Source: Aurantiacibacter suaedae (lineage in GTDB: Bacteria > Pseudomonadota > Alphaproteobacteria > Sphingomonadales > Sphingomonadaceae). From it: 64,000 nucleotides of DNA. A model generated the notes under the pieces. It worked only from the letters and a program-made list of their open reading frames with translations. It made no database searches and had not been told where the DNA came from. Location of the stretch: positions 496,001-560,000 of the forward strand of contig NZ_SKCG01000001.1 of the NCBI RefSeq assembly GCF_005434915.1, read 5' to 3'. Both the position numbers and the translations under genes were made by a program. Positions 17,347 through 26,609 of this stretch are shown here, piece by piece (position 1 is the stretch's first letter; each line of letters opens with the position of its first letter).

Positions 17347-19638
17347 TCACTTTTTCTTGCCGCGCCCCTGATGCCGGATATTGCCCGGCCGCCCGCGCTG
17401 GCCGACCTGGTGCTTTCCCTGCTTATCACGCTTGGGCCGCACCTTCTTTTCGGGCCGCTTGCCGCGCGGCTCGACCCGCTTGCCGCCATAGCCGCCCTCC
17501 GGCAGCTCGAACTTGAGCGCGCCAGTCAGCGGATTGGCTTCGGCCAGCCGCAGTTCGAGCATGTCGCCCACGGCATAGACTGTGCCGCTGCCCTCGCCGA
17601 CCAGCCGGTGGCCGCCTTCGTCGTGCGAGAAATATTCGCGGCCTAGTGTCGATACCGGCACCAGCCCGTCCCCGCCAAGATCGACGATGGTGGCGAAGAA
17701 GCCGAACTTCTGCACGCCCGTGATCCGGGTGCGGAACACCTCGCCGACCTTGCCTGACAACCATGCCGCGACATAACGGTCGATAGTGTCGCGCTCGGCT
17801 TCCATCGCGCGGCGCTCGGTCTGCGAGATGGCGTCGGTGATCTTCGAAAGATCGGTGCGGTCCTGCTCGGCAAGGCCCGATTTGTCGGGGATCGCGCCTT
17901 TGGGTGCAGGCTGCTCGAGGCCGAAGGTATCGACCAGCGCGCGGTGGACCAACAGGTCGGAATAGCGGCGGATCGGTGAGGTGAAGTGGGCGTAGGAGCC
18001 GAGCGCGAGACCGAAATGGCCGGCGTTCTTCGGGCCGTAATAGGCCTGGGTCTGGCTGCGCAGCACGGCCTCCATCACCAGCGCCTTTTCGCCCGGATCG
18101 GAAATGTCCTTGAGCATCCGGTTGAACAGGCCCGGCGTAATCACCTGCCCCAGCGCGAGCTTCTTGCCGATGCTATCGAAATAGTCGCGCAGGGCGATCA
18201 GCTTGTCACGGGTAGGTGCCTCGTGGACGCGGTAAACCACTGGCGAGGCCTTGCTTTCCAGCGCCTTGGCGGCGGCAACGTTGGCCGAGATCATGAAGTC
18301 CTCGACCACCCGGTGCGCATCGAGCCGCTCGCGCACGGCGATATCGGCAATGCGGCCTTTCTCGTCGAGCACTACACGACGCTCGGGCAAGTCAAGTTCG
18401 AGCGGATCACGCACATCGCGCGCCGCCGCGAGCAGCTTCCACGCGGCCCACAGGTGCTGAAGGTTCTCACCCGCCTTGCCCTCGTCAATTCGCGCCTGAG
18501 CGTCTTCGTAAGCGATCACCTCGGAAATGCGCACCAGGGCGCGGGTGAAGCGCCAGTCGGTAATCTTGCCGTCAGCGCCGATCGTCAGGTGGCACACCAT
18601 CGAAGCGCGATCCACGCCCTCCTTGAGCGAACATACGTCAGCCGAGAGCACCTCGGGCAGCATCGGCACCACCCGGTCGGGGAAATAGACCGAGTTGCCG
18701 CGCTTCCTCGCCTCGCGGTCCAGCTCGCCGCCGGGGCGGACATAAAACGACACGTCGGCGATCGCGACCACGGCGCGGAAGCCGCCCTTATCGTCGGGCT
18801 CGGCCCATATCGCATCGTCGTGGTCGCGCGCGTCGCCGGGGTCGATGGCGACGATGGGCAAGTGCCGCAGGTCTTCGCGCTTGTCCTCGCTGAGCGGGAT
18901 CTTGGCCGCCGCCTGCGCCTCAGCCAGCGTCTCCTCGGGGAAAATGTTCGGGATGCCGTGCTTGTGGATCGCGATCAGCGAATAGCTGCGCGGCGCGAGC
19001 GGATCGCCCAGCACCTCGACCACCTTCGCCGTAGAGCGCGCGCCGCGCCCGACCGGCTCGGCCAGCACCAGTTGGCCCTCTTCGGCCTCGCCACGATCCG
19101 AAACACGCGTGGAATTGCGGATGCGCTTGTCCACCGGCGCGAGCCAGACACCGCCCGCGTTGTCTAGCTCGATCACCCCGAGCAGCGAATCCTCGCGCGC
19201 GGGCAGCTTCTTCATCGGGTGCGCGACCATTCCGCGTCCCGCCTCCTCGGTGCGCGCCAGCACCCGGTCGCCCTTGCGCAGCGCGGCGAAGCGGCCCTTT
19301 TTCTCCAGCACCCGCAAGCGCGGCGGCGGCGCGCTATCGTCTGGCTGCCAGGTGTCGGGAATGGCGATGGCCTCGCCGCCCTCGATATCGACCACGCGCA
19401 GCACCGTCACCTTGGGCACACCGCCCATGCGGTGATAGGCGCTCTTCTTGCCGTCGATCAGGCCTTCTTCGGCCATATCCTTGAGCAGTGCCTTGAGCAG
19501 GATCTTGTCTTGCGCGGTCAGGCGGAAGTGCTTGGCAATCTCGCGCTTGCCCACCGGCACTTCGGACGAGCGGATAAATTCCATGACCTGCTCCTTGCTG
19601 GGCAGGCCGGCGCGGCGCTTGAAGGGCTTCTTGTTCAC
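17347..19638 (-). CDS. rnr: Ribonuclease R
   Basis: 3'-5' exoribonuclease that degrades structured RNA; 763 aa. N-terminal helix-turn-helix region (PSKEQVMEFIRSS, KREIAKHFRL), cold-shock domains, RNB catalytic domain beginning VAIDPGDARDHDDAIW with the metal-binding aspartates (about residue 265), HFTSPIRRYSDLLVHR, an S1 domain (VGEVFRTRITGVQKFGFF), and a Lys/Arg/Gly-rich tail. The tail is typical of RNase R and helps unwinding or ribosome binding. Confidence 0.96.
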   Translation of the reverse strand: MNKKPFKRRAGLPSKEQVMEFIRSSEVPVGKREIAKHFRLTAQDKILLKALLKDMAEEGLIDGKKSAYHRMGGVPKVTVLRVVDIEGGEAIAIPDTWQPDDSAPPPRLRVLEKKGRFAALRKGDRVLARTEEAGRGMVAHPMKKLPAREDSLLGVIELDNAGGVWLAPVDKRIRNSTRVSDRGEAEEGQLVLAEPVGRGARSTAKVVEVLGDPLAPRSYSLIAIHKHGIPNIFPEETLAEAQAAAKIPLSEDKREDLRHLPIVAIDPGDARDHDDAIWAEPDDKGGFRAVVAIADVSFYVRPGGELDREARKRGNSVYFPDRVVPMLPEVLSADVCSLKEGVDRASMVCHLTIGADGKITDWRFTRALVRISEVIAYEDAQARIDEGKAGENLQHLWAAWKLLAAARDVRDPLELDLPERRVVLDEKGRIADIAVRERLDAHRVVEDFMISANVAAAKALESKASPVVYRVHEAPTRDKLIALRDYFDSIGKKLALGQVITPGLFNRMLKDISDPGEKALVMEAVLRSQTQAYYGPKNAGHFGLALGSYAHFTSPIRRYSDLLVHRALVDTFGLEQPAPKGAIPDKSGLAEQDRTDLSKITDAISQTERRAMEAERDTIDRYVAAWLSGKVGEVFRTRITGVQKFGFFATIVDLGGDGLVPVSTLGREYFSHDEGGHRLVGEGSGTVYAVGDMLELRLAEANPLTGALKFELPEGGYGGKRVEPRGKRPEKKVRPKRDKQGKHQVGQRGRPGNIRHQGRGKKK

Positions 19639-19647
19639 ATCAAATAT

Positions 19648-19748
19648 CCGTTCGGGCTGAGCTTTTCGAAGCCCACGTGGGTGTCTTTGTGACCGCTGTG
19701 AAGGAAGGGCGGCCCTTCGACAAGGCTCTCCTGAGCCTGTCGAAGGGC
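19648..19748. repeat. REP-like palindromes upstream of rnr
   Basis: A half element CCGTTCGGGCTGAGCTTTTC (19648-19667) is followed by a strong palindrome: GCCCTTCGACA (19712-19722) and TGTCGAAGGGC (19738-19748) form an 11-bp stem, with AGGCTC/GAGCC extending it. This fills the 132-bp gap between the M28 peptidase gene and rnr and would be transcribed with the minus-strand genes. Confidence 0.75.
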
Positions 19749-19770
19749 TCAGGGCGAGCGGAAAGCGAGA

Positions 19771-21093
19771 TTACTGTTCCACCGGCAGCGGCGCGAACTG
19801 ACCGCCCGGCACCGCGCTGGAGACCGGGCTTTCCGCACCGTCTGCCGAGACCGCGCTTACGCCGAAGATCCAGTCATCGCCTCGGTCTGGTGCGAGCACC
19901 ACGGAATTGAGGTCGGCTGCCGGGTCAGCGGGAAGGTCCATCCGCCATTGCCAGTCGCGCTGGTCAGTCGCGCGGCGCCAGATGCGATAGAGCGCCGCCC
20001 CCGCCACCGGCTCCCATTCGAGCAGCACGTCGGGCCGCACCAGCCCGTCAGCCGTCACCACCGGCGGCATCGGCGCTCGGGCCAGCCGGTCGGCGGCGCG
20101 GATATTGAGGTCGGTGACGCGGGCGAGATAGGGAAAGTCCATTTCGTCAACGGTGTCGCCATAGGTCACGCCGTTTTCCGCCCGCACATCCTGATGCTGG
20201 TGTTCGTAATCTTCGATGGCGACCGTGAAGCGCACGGCGGGAAAGCCCAGCGCGAGGAACGGCAGGTGATCGCCGCCGCGCCCCATGCGGTCAGCGCGAA
20301 AAACCTGCCGCACGTCGAGGCCACCCACGAAATCATCCGCCAGCCCGTCCAGCCAGCGCGACACGTTGCGGCTGGGGCTGTCGTCCTGCCCTCCGAGCGA
20401 GCGCATCCGGGCCGCGTCCTGCTCGCTGGCATCGGCGCGCAACCCTTCCGAGAACACCCGCACATGGGCATTGTCGCAGACCCCGTCCGATCCGCAGGAA
20501 CCGCCGACGATATCGTTGTTGAACGCCGCCTTCACCATCCATCCCTGCTCTTTCGCGTAGTCGGCCAGCAGCTGCCCGCCATAAAGCCCCTGTTCCTCGC
20601 CCGAGAGCAGCGCATAGACGATGGTGCCGGGGTATCGCTGCTGACTCAGCACCCGCGCCGCCTCCAGCACCAAAGCGCTGCCGCTGGCGTTGTCGTTGGC
20701 GCCGGGCGCATCGCTGACCGCGTCCATCACGTCGGAGGCGCGGCTGTCGATATGGCCCATGATGATCACGACCTCACCGGGCCGCTCGCTGCCGCGCTGG
20801 ATCGCCACCACGTCGCGGATGAGCACGCCATCGGGGATGCGCCTGCCGGTGAAAACCCGCTCCGGCTCTAAGATTTCGAGGCAGCCGCCGCAGGCCGCGC
20901 TGGCCTCCTCGAACTGCGCCCTTCCCCAGCGCCGGGCCGCGCCGATCCCACGCGTTTCGCCGTCCGGGTCGGACAGCGTGTGGCGCGTGCCGAAGCTTAC
21001 CATGGTTTCGACATCGCTGAGCAGGCGCTCTTGCGAGACCTGCCCCATGGCCGGAGCCGCCAGCAAAGCCGCCAGCAAAGCGAAATAGCGCAT
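19771..21093 (-). CDS. M28 family zinc aminopeptidase, secreted
   Basis: 440 aa from ATG 21093, with signal peptide MRYFALLAALLAAPAMG. M28 zinc ligands and base are visible: MGHIDSRASD (His, Asp), GANDNASGSALVLEAARVL (bridging Asp), LLSGEEQGLYG (Glu pair), FNNDIVGG (Asp) and the late EHQHQDVR His. A C-terminal fibronectin-like part (WEPVAGAALYRIWRRA) probably binds substrate or surface. It may feed on peptides in the periplasm or outside the cell. Upstream in-frame codons exist but lack a signal peptide at the new N-terminus. Confidence 0.92.
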   Translation of the reverse strand: MRYFALLAALLAAPAMGQVSQERLLSDVETMVSFGTRHTLSDPDGETRGIGAARRWGRAQFEEASAACGGCLEILEPERVFTGRRIPDGVLIRDVVAIQRGSERPGEVVIIMGHIDSRASDVMDAVSDAPGANDNASGSALVLEAARVLSQQRYPGTIVYALLSGEEQGLYGGQLLADYAKEQGWMVKAAFNNDIVGGSCGSDGVCDNAHVRVFSEGLRADASEQDAARMRSLGGQDDSPSRNVSRWLDGLADDFVGGLDVRQVFRADRMGRGGDHLPFLALGFPAVRFTVAIEDYEHQHQDVRAENGVTYGDTVDEMDFPYLARVTDLNIRAADRLARAPMPPVVTADGLVRPDVLLEWEPVAGAALYRIWRRATDQRDWQWRMDLPADPAADLNSVVLAPDRGDDWIFGVSAVSADGAESPVSSAVPGGQFAPLPVEQ

Positions 21094-21205
21094 CGGTCGA
21101 TAGCCTCCTGAAAACCCCGGTGCCGCAGGCCTCCCACACTTGACGGGCCTGGGCAAGGTTTCCATTGCAACCGTATTCGCGCTTTTCACCAGATCGGGGC
21201 CCACT

Positions 21206-23227
21206 ATGAAGTCTGCCGTCATGACCCTAGCCATTGCCACCACCTCCCTCACCGCCCCTGCCAGCGCGAGCGAAACGCGCGCGATCATGGGCAGCGTCCT
21301 CACCGCCGCCACCGATCCGGCTCAGATTGAGGCCAAGTGCGATCACTATATGGCGGCGATCGAAGCCCGCCGCGCCGCGCTGGAACAGGGCACCGCGCCC
21401 GCTTCGGTCGAAACGACGCTGGTCGCCTATGATCAGATGAAGGCGCTGATCAATGCCGGGCAAGGTGAGTTCACACTCTACCAGCAGGTGATGGCCACGA
21501 GCGAACTGCGCAATGCCGGTGCCGAGTGCCAGGTGCGCCTCTCCACCATCGACAGCGAGCTGAACCTGTCGCGGCCGATCTACGACAAGCTTGCTGCGAT
21601 CCCCGCTGAAAGTGCGGACGAACTGGCGCGTGCGCTGCTGGACGATGTGCTCGCCGCCTATCAGCGCGCTGGCGTAGCGCTTGACGATGCAGGCCGCGCG
21701 CGGGCGCAGGCGATCAACGAGGAGCTGTCGCAGATCTCGACCGAATTCGCGCGCAACATCGCCGAGGACCAGCGCACAATCACCGCCACGCCCGAGGAGC
21801 TGGAGGGCCTGCCCGCCGACTTCCTCGCCGCGCACCCGGCGGGCGGGGACGGCCTCGTCACACTCACCACCGCCTACCCCGACTATCGCCCGGTCATGCG
21901 CTATGCCAACAGTGACGAGTTGCGCCGCCGCTTCTCTGAGGTCTATGCCCAGCGCGCTTACCCGCAGAACGATCCACTGCTCAAGCGGATGTTCACCCTG
22001 CGGCAGGAGCTGGCCGAGCTGCTCGGCCGGCCCAACTATGCGGCGCTCGTGCTTGAGGATAAGATGCTCGACACGCCCGAGAAGGTCGAAACGCTGATTG
22101 CCAATATGGCCGCCATCGCCCGCCCGGTGGCCGAGCGCGATTATGCCCGCAACGTCGAAGTGTTGCAGCAGTATCGCCCCGGCGCGGAGGAAATTCGCTA
22201 TTGGGAAAGCGGTTGGCTGGCTCCTAAAGCGCAGGAGTATTTCTATTCCTACGATCCGCAGCAAGCGCGCCAGTATTTCACATATGATCTGGTTCGCGAC
22301 GGGGTGCTCAAGCTGACCGAAGATCTGTTCGGCGTCACCATCTCGCACTGGGATACGCCCGTCTGGCACGAGGACGTAGAGACCTATGAGATGGCCGACG
22401 CCGATGGCACTGTGATCGGGCGGTTCTACTTCGACAACCATCCGCGCCCGGGCAAATATACCCACGCCAACATGATCCCGATCTATCCGGGTGTGCCAGG
22501 CGACGCGGACCAGGTGCCGGTCGGCGCGCTGGTGCAGAACCTGCCCAAGGGGATGCACGACACCGGCCTGATGGAGCATGGCGACGTCACCACCCTGCTG
22601 CACGAGTTCGGCCATATGCTCCACGGCATGTTCGGCGGTACGCAGCAGTGGTTCGGCCAAGCGGGCATTTCCACCGAGTGGGACTTTGTCGAGGCTCCGT
22701 CGCAGATGCTGGAGAACTGGGTCTACGACTACGACACGCTGGCGACCTTCGCCCGCAATGCCGAGGGCAAAACGATCCCGCGCGAGCTGGTCGATAAGAT
22801 GAACGCGGCGCGCTACTTCAATGAAGGGCTCGGCGACATGGGGCAGCTCGGCTACACCAATGTCTCGCTGCAGTTCCACATGCAGCCGGTGCCGGAGGAT
22901 CTGGGCGCGGCGACGCGCGGCTGGACGAATGAATATGCGATGATCCCGATGCCGGACTACGTCCAGTTCCAAGACGCGTTCAGCCACCTCGATGGCTATT
23001 CGGCGATCTATTATACCTACCGCTGGTCGAAGGTGATCGCGGACGATCTGTTCACCCGCTTCACCGCCGAGGGCCTGCGCAATCCGCAGACGGCGGCTGA
23101 CTATCGCCGCGCGGTGCTCGATCAGGGCGGCACGAAGCCTGCCGCTGAGCTGGTGCGCGATTTTCTTGGGCGCGACGTGAGTTTGGACGCCTATCGTGAG
23201 GAACTGGCGAAGGGGCTGGTGGACTAA
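21206..23227 (+). CDS. M3 family metallopeptidase (Dcp/oligopeptidase A-like), secreted
   Basis: 673 aa from ATG 21206; signal peptide MKSAVMTLAIATTSLTAPASA. The M3 zinc motif HEFGH (LLHEFGHMLHGMFGGT) lies near residue 465, followed by the third ligand Glu in VEAPSQMLENW. The fold is all-helical with a deep cleft; family members cut peptides or dipeptides from C-termini. The signal peptide points to a periplasmic role, like Dcp homologues of other sphingomonads. It is divergent from the M28 gene; both may serve peptide use. Confidence 0.94.
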   Translation: MKSAVMTLAIATTSLTAPASASETRAIMGSVLTAATDPAQIEAKCDHYMAAIEARRAALEQGTAPASVETTLVAYDQMKALINAGQGEFTLYQQVMATSELRNAGAECQVRLSTIDSELNLSRPIYDKLAAIPAESADELARALLDDVLAAYQRAGVALDDAGRARAQAINEELSQISTEFARNIAEDQRTITATPEELEGLPADFLAAHPAGGDGLVTLTTAYPDYRPVMRYANSDELRRRFSEVYAQRAYPQNDPLLKRMFTLRQELAELLGRPNYAALVLEDKMLDTPEKVETLIANMAAIARPVAERDYARNVEVLQQYRPGAEEIRYWESGWLAPKAQEYFYSYDPQQARQYFTYDLVRDGVLKLTEDLFGVTISHWDTPVWHEDVETYEMADADGTVIGRFYFDNHPRPGKYTHANMIPIYPGVPGDADQVPVGALVQNLPKGMHDTGLMEHGDVTTLLHEFGHMLHGMFGGTQQWFGQAGISTEWDFVEAPSQMLENWVYDYDTLATFARNAEGKTIPRELVDKMNAARYFNEGLGDMGQLGYTNVSLQFHMQPVPEDLGAATRGWTNEYAMIPMPDYVQFQDAFSHLDGYSAIYYTYRWSKVIADDLFTRFTAEGLRNPQTAADYRRAVLDQGGTKPAAELVRDFLGRDVSLDAYREELAKGLVD

Positions 23228-23238
23228 CCCTACCCGTC

Positions 23239-23257
23239 CCCGCTCGCCCTGAGCGGG
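23239..23257. terminator. Hairpin between convergent M3 peptidase and proS
   Basis: CCCGCTC-GCCCT-GAGCGGG makes a 7-bp stem, followed on the plus strand by CCTTGTT. It lies 12 bp after the M3 stop and 15 bp from the proS stop, so it could serve either gene; the U-run is poor on both sides. Confidence 0.45.
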
Positions 23258-23272
23258 CCTTGTTGGCTGGCC

Positions 23273-24817
23273 TTAGTAAGCCCGTGCCACCAGCACCCGC
23301 TCGACCGCCGGTTCGCCGGTGAAGATGCAGGTGCCGTCCGCGGCCTCTGCATCACGCGGCACGTTGCGTAAGGTGAGCTTCAGCGCCTTCAACTGTTCGA
23401 CCACCGTCTTGAGCGCTGCGCCGGTCGGCTTCGCCCACTGCACTTCGAGCCAGCCCGGATAGACCACATTGTCGGCAAAGTGTGCGGCGACTTCGTCCAT
23501 CGAGGTCACGCCGCGGGTGATGTTCGCATCGCGCCGCGCGGCCGCTTCCGCATAGAGCGCGCTCTGGATCTCGGCCAGCAGCCCAGCGGCCCCGGCGACA
23601 AAATCCTCACGCTGGGGATAGGTAAACGCACTCTTGCCCGTTTCCATGTTCCAGATCGCATCACGCCGCAGCACGGCGAGCTTGCCGCCCTCCATATCGC
23701 GCGAGCCAACCTCGATGATCACCGGCGCGCCCTTGCGGACCCAGTCCCACCGCTTGGCCGCCGCCTTGCCCGGACGCTTGTCGAGCAACACACGCACAGG
23801 CTCACCCAGCGCCGAAAGCCCGGCCAGCGCCGCGCGCACTTCCTCACAATAGGCGAGCAGCGGCTCGTCCTCGGGCTTGTCGCGCAGCATCGGCAGGATC
23901 ACGATCTGCTGCGGCGCGATCTTCGGCGGCACGCGCAGGCCATCGTCGTCGCCGTGGGTCATGATGACACCGCCCACAAGCCGGGTGGAAACGCCCCAGC
24001 TGGTGGTGTGGCACAGCGTCTCGGTGCCCTCGCGATCCTGATACTTGATGCCCGCAGCATGGGCGAAATTTGTGCCGAGATAGTGGCTGGTGCCCGCTTG
24101 CAGCGCCTTGCCGTCCTGCATCATCGCCTCGATCGACCAGGTCTCGACCGCGCCGGGGAAACGCTCGTTCTCAGGCTTTTCGCCCGCGACCACTGGCATC
24201 GCCAAATCGTCCTCGGCGCAGGCACGGTACATTTCGAGCGCACGATGCGTTTCGGTCAGCGCATCCTCGCGGCCCTCATGCGCGGTATGGCCCTCCTGCC
24301 ACAGGAACTCGCTGGTGCGCAGAAACATGCGCGTGCGCATTTCCCAGCGCACCACGTTGGCCCACTGGTTGGTGAGCATCGGCAGGTCGCGCCAGCTCTG
24401 AATCCAGCGCGCCATCGCATCGCCTATGATCGTTTCCGAAGTCGGGCGTACCACCAGCGGTTCTTCGAGCTTGGCCGCGGGATCGGGGATCAGCCCACCC
24501 TTGCCATCAGAAATCAGGCGATGGTGTGTGACCACCGCCATTTCCTTGGCAAAGCCCTCGACGTGCTCGGCCTCACGGGTGAAGTTCGCCAGTGGAATGA
24601 AGATCGGGAAATAGCAGTTCTGGACGCCCGCGGCCTTGATCCGGTCGTCCATCAGGCGCTGGATGCGCTCCCAGATGCCGTAGCCCCAGGGCTTGATCAC
24701 CATGCACCCGCGCACGCCCGATTCCTCGGCCATGTCGGCAGCGGAAATGACCTCTTGATACCAGGCCGCAAAGTCGTCTTCGCGCTTGGTGTTAAGGGCG
24801 TGGCGAATGGCTGACAT
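23273..24817 (-). CDS. proS: Prolyl-tRNA synthetase, archaeal/eukaryotic type
   Basis: Class II synthetase, 514 aa. The N-terminus (DFAAWYQEVISAADMAEES, KPWGYGIWERIQRLMD) and motif region VRPTSETIIGDAMARW, RWEMRTRMFLRTSEFLWQEGHTAH match the short archaeal/eukaryotic-type ProRS (ProS type 3) rather than the common bacterial form with a YbaK-like editing insertion; no such insertion is present between motifs 2 and 3. The C-terminus ends in Tyr, as is usual for this type. Separate editing factors would be expected elsewhere. Confidence 0.94.
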   Translation of the reverse strand: MSAIRHALNTKREDDFAAWYQEVISAADMAEESGVRGCMVIKPWGYGIWERIQRLMDDRIKAAGVQNCYFPIFIPLANFTREAEHVEGFAKEMAVVTHHRLISDGKGGLIPDPAAKLEEPLVVRPTSETIIGDAMARWIQSWRDLPMLTNQWANVVRWEMRTRMFLRTSEFLWQEGHTAHEGREDALTETHRALEMYRACAEDDLAMPVVAGEKPENERFPGAVETWSIEAMMQDGKALQAGTSHYLGTNFAHAAGIKYQDREGTETLCHTTSWGVSTRLVGGVIMTHGDDDGLRVPPKIAPQQIVILPMLRDKPEDEPLLAYCEEVRAALAGLSALGEPVRVLLDKRPGKAAAKRWDWVRKGAPVIIEVGSRDMEGGKLAVLRRDAIWNMETGKSAFTYPQREDFVAGAAGLLAEIQSALYAEAAARRDANITRGVTSMDEVAAHFADNVVYPGWLEVQWAKPTGAALKTVVEQLKALKLTLRNVPRDAEAADGTCIFTGEPAVERVLVARAY

Positions 24818-24863
24818 ATCTGAAAAGTCCCGCAGGCTGGGTGAGAATCAATCCCGCCCCCAT

Positions 24864-24880
24864 GGCGAGGAAGCCTCGCC
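24864..24880. repeat. Short hairpin between proS and phaR
   Basis: GGCGAGG-AAG-CCTCGCC is a 7-bp inverted repeat in the 90-bp gap between the 3' end of phaR and the start of proS on the same strand. It could mark the end of the phaR transcript; there is no U-run. Confidence 0.4.
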
Positions 24881-24907
24881 AAGTCGAGTGCCTGCGTGAC
24901 GCGCCGC

Positions 24908-25465
24908 CTATTCGCCCAGCTTGTCGAGCTTGGCCTGCATTGCCGCCATCTGCGCCTTCAGCGCATCAAGATCATCGTCCGAGGCATCGGCGTCGGCGGG
25001 CTTTTCTTCACCCGGCTTGGGCATAAAGGCGCGCGTAGCGGCTTCGAACATGGCTATGTTGTTCTCGGCCAGCTTGGCGAAGGCCTGCGGGCCCACGCTG
25101 GCGCTGAAGGTTTCCTGCAGCTTGGCCTGATTGGCGCGGAAGGTCTCCATCGAGGCCTCCAGATAGCTCGGCATCATCGCCTGCATCGAGTTGCCATACA
25201 TCCCGATCAACTGGCGCAGGAAGCTCACGGGAAGCATATGCTGCTCGCCCTGGCTTTCCTCGTCCATGATGATCTGGGTGAGAATCGAATGGGTGATGTC
25301 GGAGCCCGTCTTGGCATCGAGCACCTGAAAATCGACACCGTTGCGCGTCATCTTGGCCAGATCGTCAAGCGTGATGTAGCTCGACGACTTGGTGTTGTAG
25401 AGCCGCCGGTTGGCGTACTTCTTGATGATGATCGTGTCATCGGCGGTATTCGATTCATCTGCCAT
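24908..25465 (-). CDS. phaR: Polyhydroxyalkanoate synthesis repressor PhaR
   Basis: 185 aa. N-terminal PhaR DNA-binding domain with IIKKYANRRLYNTKSSSYITLDDLAKM (residues 13-39), then a PHB-accumulation regulatory region (ITHSILTQIIMDEESQGEQHMLPVSFLRQLIGMYGNSMQ), and a charged C-terminal helix (DALKAQMAAMQAKLDKLGE). It senses PHA granules and represses phasin genes, implying that the organism makes polyhydroxyalkanoate. The PHA synthase gene is not in the window. Confidence 0.95.
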   Translation of the reverse strand: MADESNTADDTIIIKKYANRRLYNTKSSSYITLDDLAKMTRNGVDFQVLDAKTGSDITHSILTQIIMDEESQGEQHMLPVSFLRQLIGMYGNSMQAMMPSYLEASMETFRANQAKLQETFSASVGPQAFAKLAENNIAMFEAATRAFMPKPGEEKPADADASDDDLDALKAQMAAMQAKLDKLGE

Positions 25466-25559
25466 CGGGCGACAATCCTTTTAGCGACCTGCATCCCATT
25501 GTGCGGCGCACCAGCTTTAGCACTTGCAGCATGAGGCTGGCAATTGTGCAGCTATATTT

Positions 25560-26609
25560 TTAGCGTGCAAAACGATCGCCAAGCAGAGTCAGCAATTCGT
25601 ATTGCGACAGGCCGGTGGTTTTGGCCGCCGCCACAAGGTTATACGGCAAGTCGCAGAAGTCGCCCTCGGCAAGGTCGGGAATGTCGGTGCAATCGGCCAC
25701 GATCATGTCCATCGAGACCCGCCCGATGATCTTAAGCGTGCGCCCCTCGTGCGACAGTGCCCCGCCCTCGCCCCAGCAGCGCAGAATGCCGTCGGCATAA
25801 CCGAGCGACAGCGTGGCCGTACGCATGGGGTGCGGCGCGCGGAACGCGGCGTTATAACCGATAAGCCCGCCTTGAGGCACCGAACGGACCTGCATTACCA
25901 TCGCTTGCAGATAGGCTACCTGCGCCAGATCGCCCGCCAGCGCCGCGCAGGGCACCCCGCCATAGAGCGCAAGACCGGGACGGGTGAGATCGAAATGGAA
26001 CCCGCTGCCGAGCGCAATCCCGGCGCTGTTGGCGAGGCTCGCACGGCGAGCCGTGACCCCGGCGCGTACCTCTTCGAACAGGGCGAGTTGCCGCGCGCTC
26101 TGGTCGGTGTCGTCTTCGGCTGAGGCAAGGTGCGACAGGACAATATCGATATCGAGCGCGCCGATGGCTGGGCCACCGATCTCGGATGGCGGAAGGCCGA
26201 GCCGGTTCATGCCGGTATCGATCATCAAATGGCACGCGCCGCCGCCCGCCTCGCGCCAAAGCGCCGCCTGACGCAGCGAGTTAATCACCGGACGCACTCC
26301 GGTCGCAACAGCGTAAGCCGCATCGGCAGGCGTGTTCACCCCGTGCAGCACGGCGATCTGCTCGGGCAAAGCGCCCGCCGCCAGCACCGGTGCGACCTCG
26401 CTCCAATGCGCAACGAAGAACTGCCGCGCGCCCTCATCCAGCAATGTCGGCACAACCTTCGCCACGCCCAGCCCGTAGGCATCGGCCTTCACGGCCGCGC
26501 CCGCTGCCGCCCTGCCAGACAGGCGGTCAAGCGCGCGCCAGTTGGCGGCCAGCGCCTCATAGTCGACTTTCAGGCGAAGGGTGGCGGGCGGTGGTTCAGG
26601 AATGGTCAT
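25560..26609 (-). CDS. alr: Alanine racemase
   Basis: PLP enzyme making D-alanine for peptidoglycan; 349 aa from ATG 26609. PLP lysine in AAVKADAYGLG (about residue 40), MIDTGMNRLGL, SLANSAGIAL, TRPGLALYGG and the catalytic Tyr region LIGYNAAFRAP, with GRVSMDMIVADC near the end. It overlaps the transporter gene upstream by 14 bp, so it is the last gene of the radA-cvpA unit. Confidence 0.93.
   Translation of the reverse strand: MTIPEPPPATLRLKVDYEALAANWRALDRLSGRAAAGAAVKADAYGLGVAKVVPTLLDEGARQFFVAHWSEVAPVLAAGALPEQIAVLHGVNTPADAAYAVATGVRPVINSLRQAALWREAGGGACHLMIDTGMNRLGLPPSEIGGPAIGALDIDIVLSHLASAEDDTDQSARQLALFEEVRAGVTARRASLANSAGIALGSGFHFDLTRPGLALYGGVPCAALAGDLAQVAYLQAMVMQVRSVPQGGLIGYNAAFRAPHPMRTATLSLGYADGILRCWGEGGALSHEGRTLKIIGRVSMDMIVADCTDIPDLAEGDFCDLPYNLVAAAKTTGLSQYELLTLLGDRFAR

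Noticed and set aside
21227-22987. 586-aa minus-strand open frame opposite the M3 peptidase gene
   Set aside because: Antisense shadow; the plus strand has HEFGH and a signal peptide.
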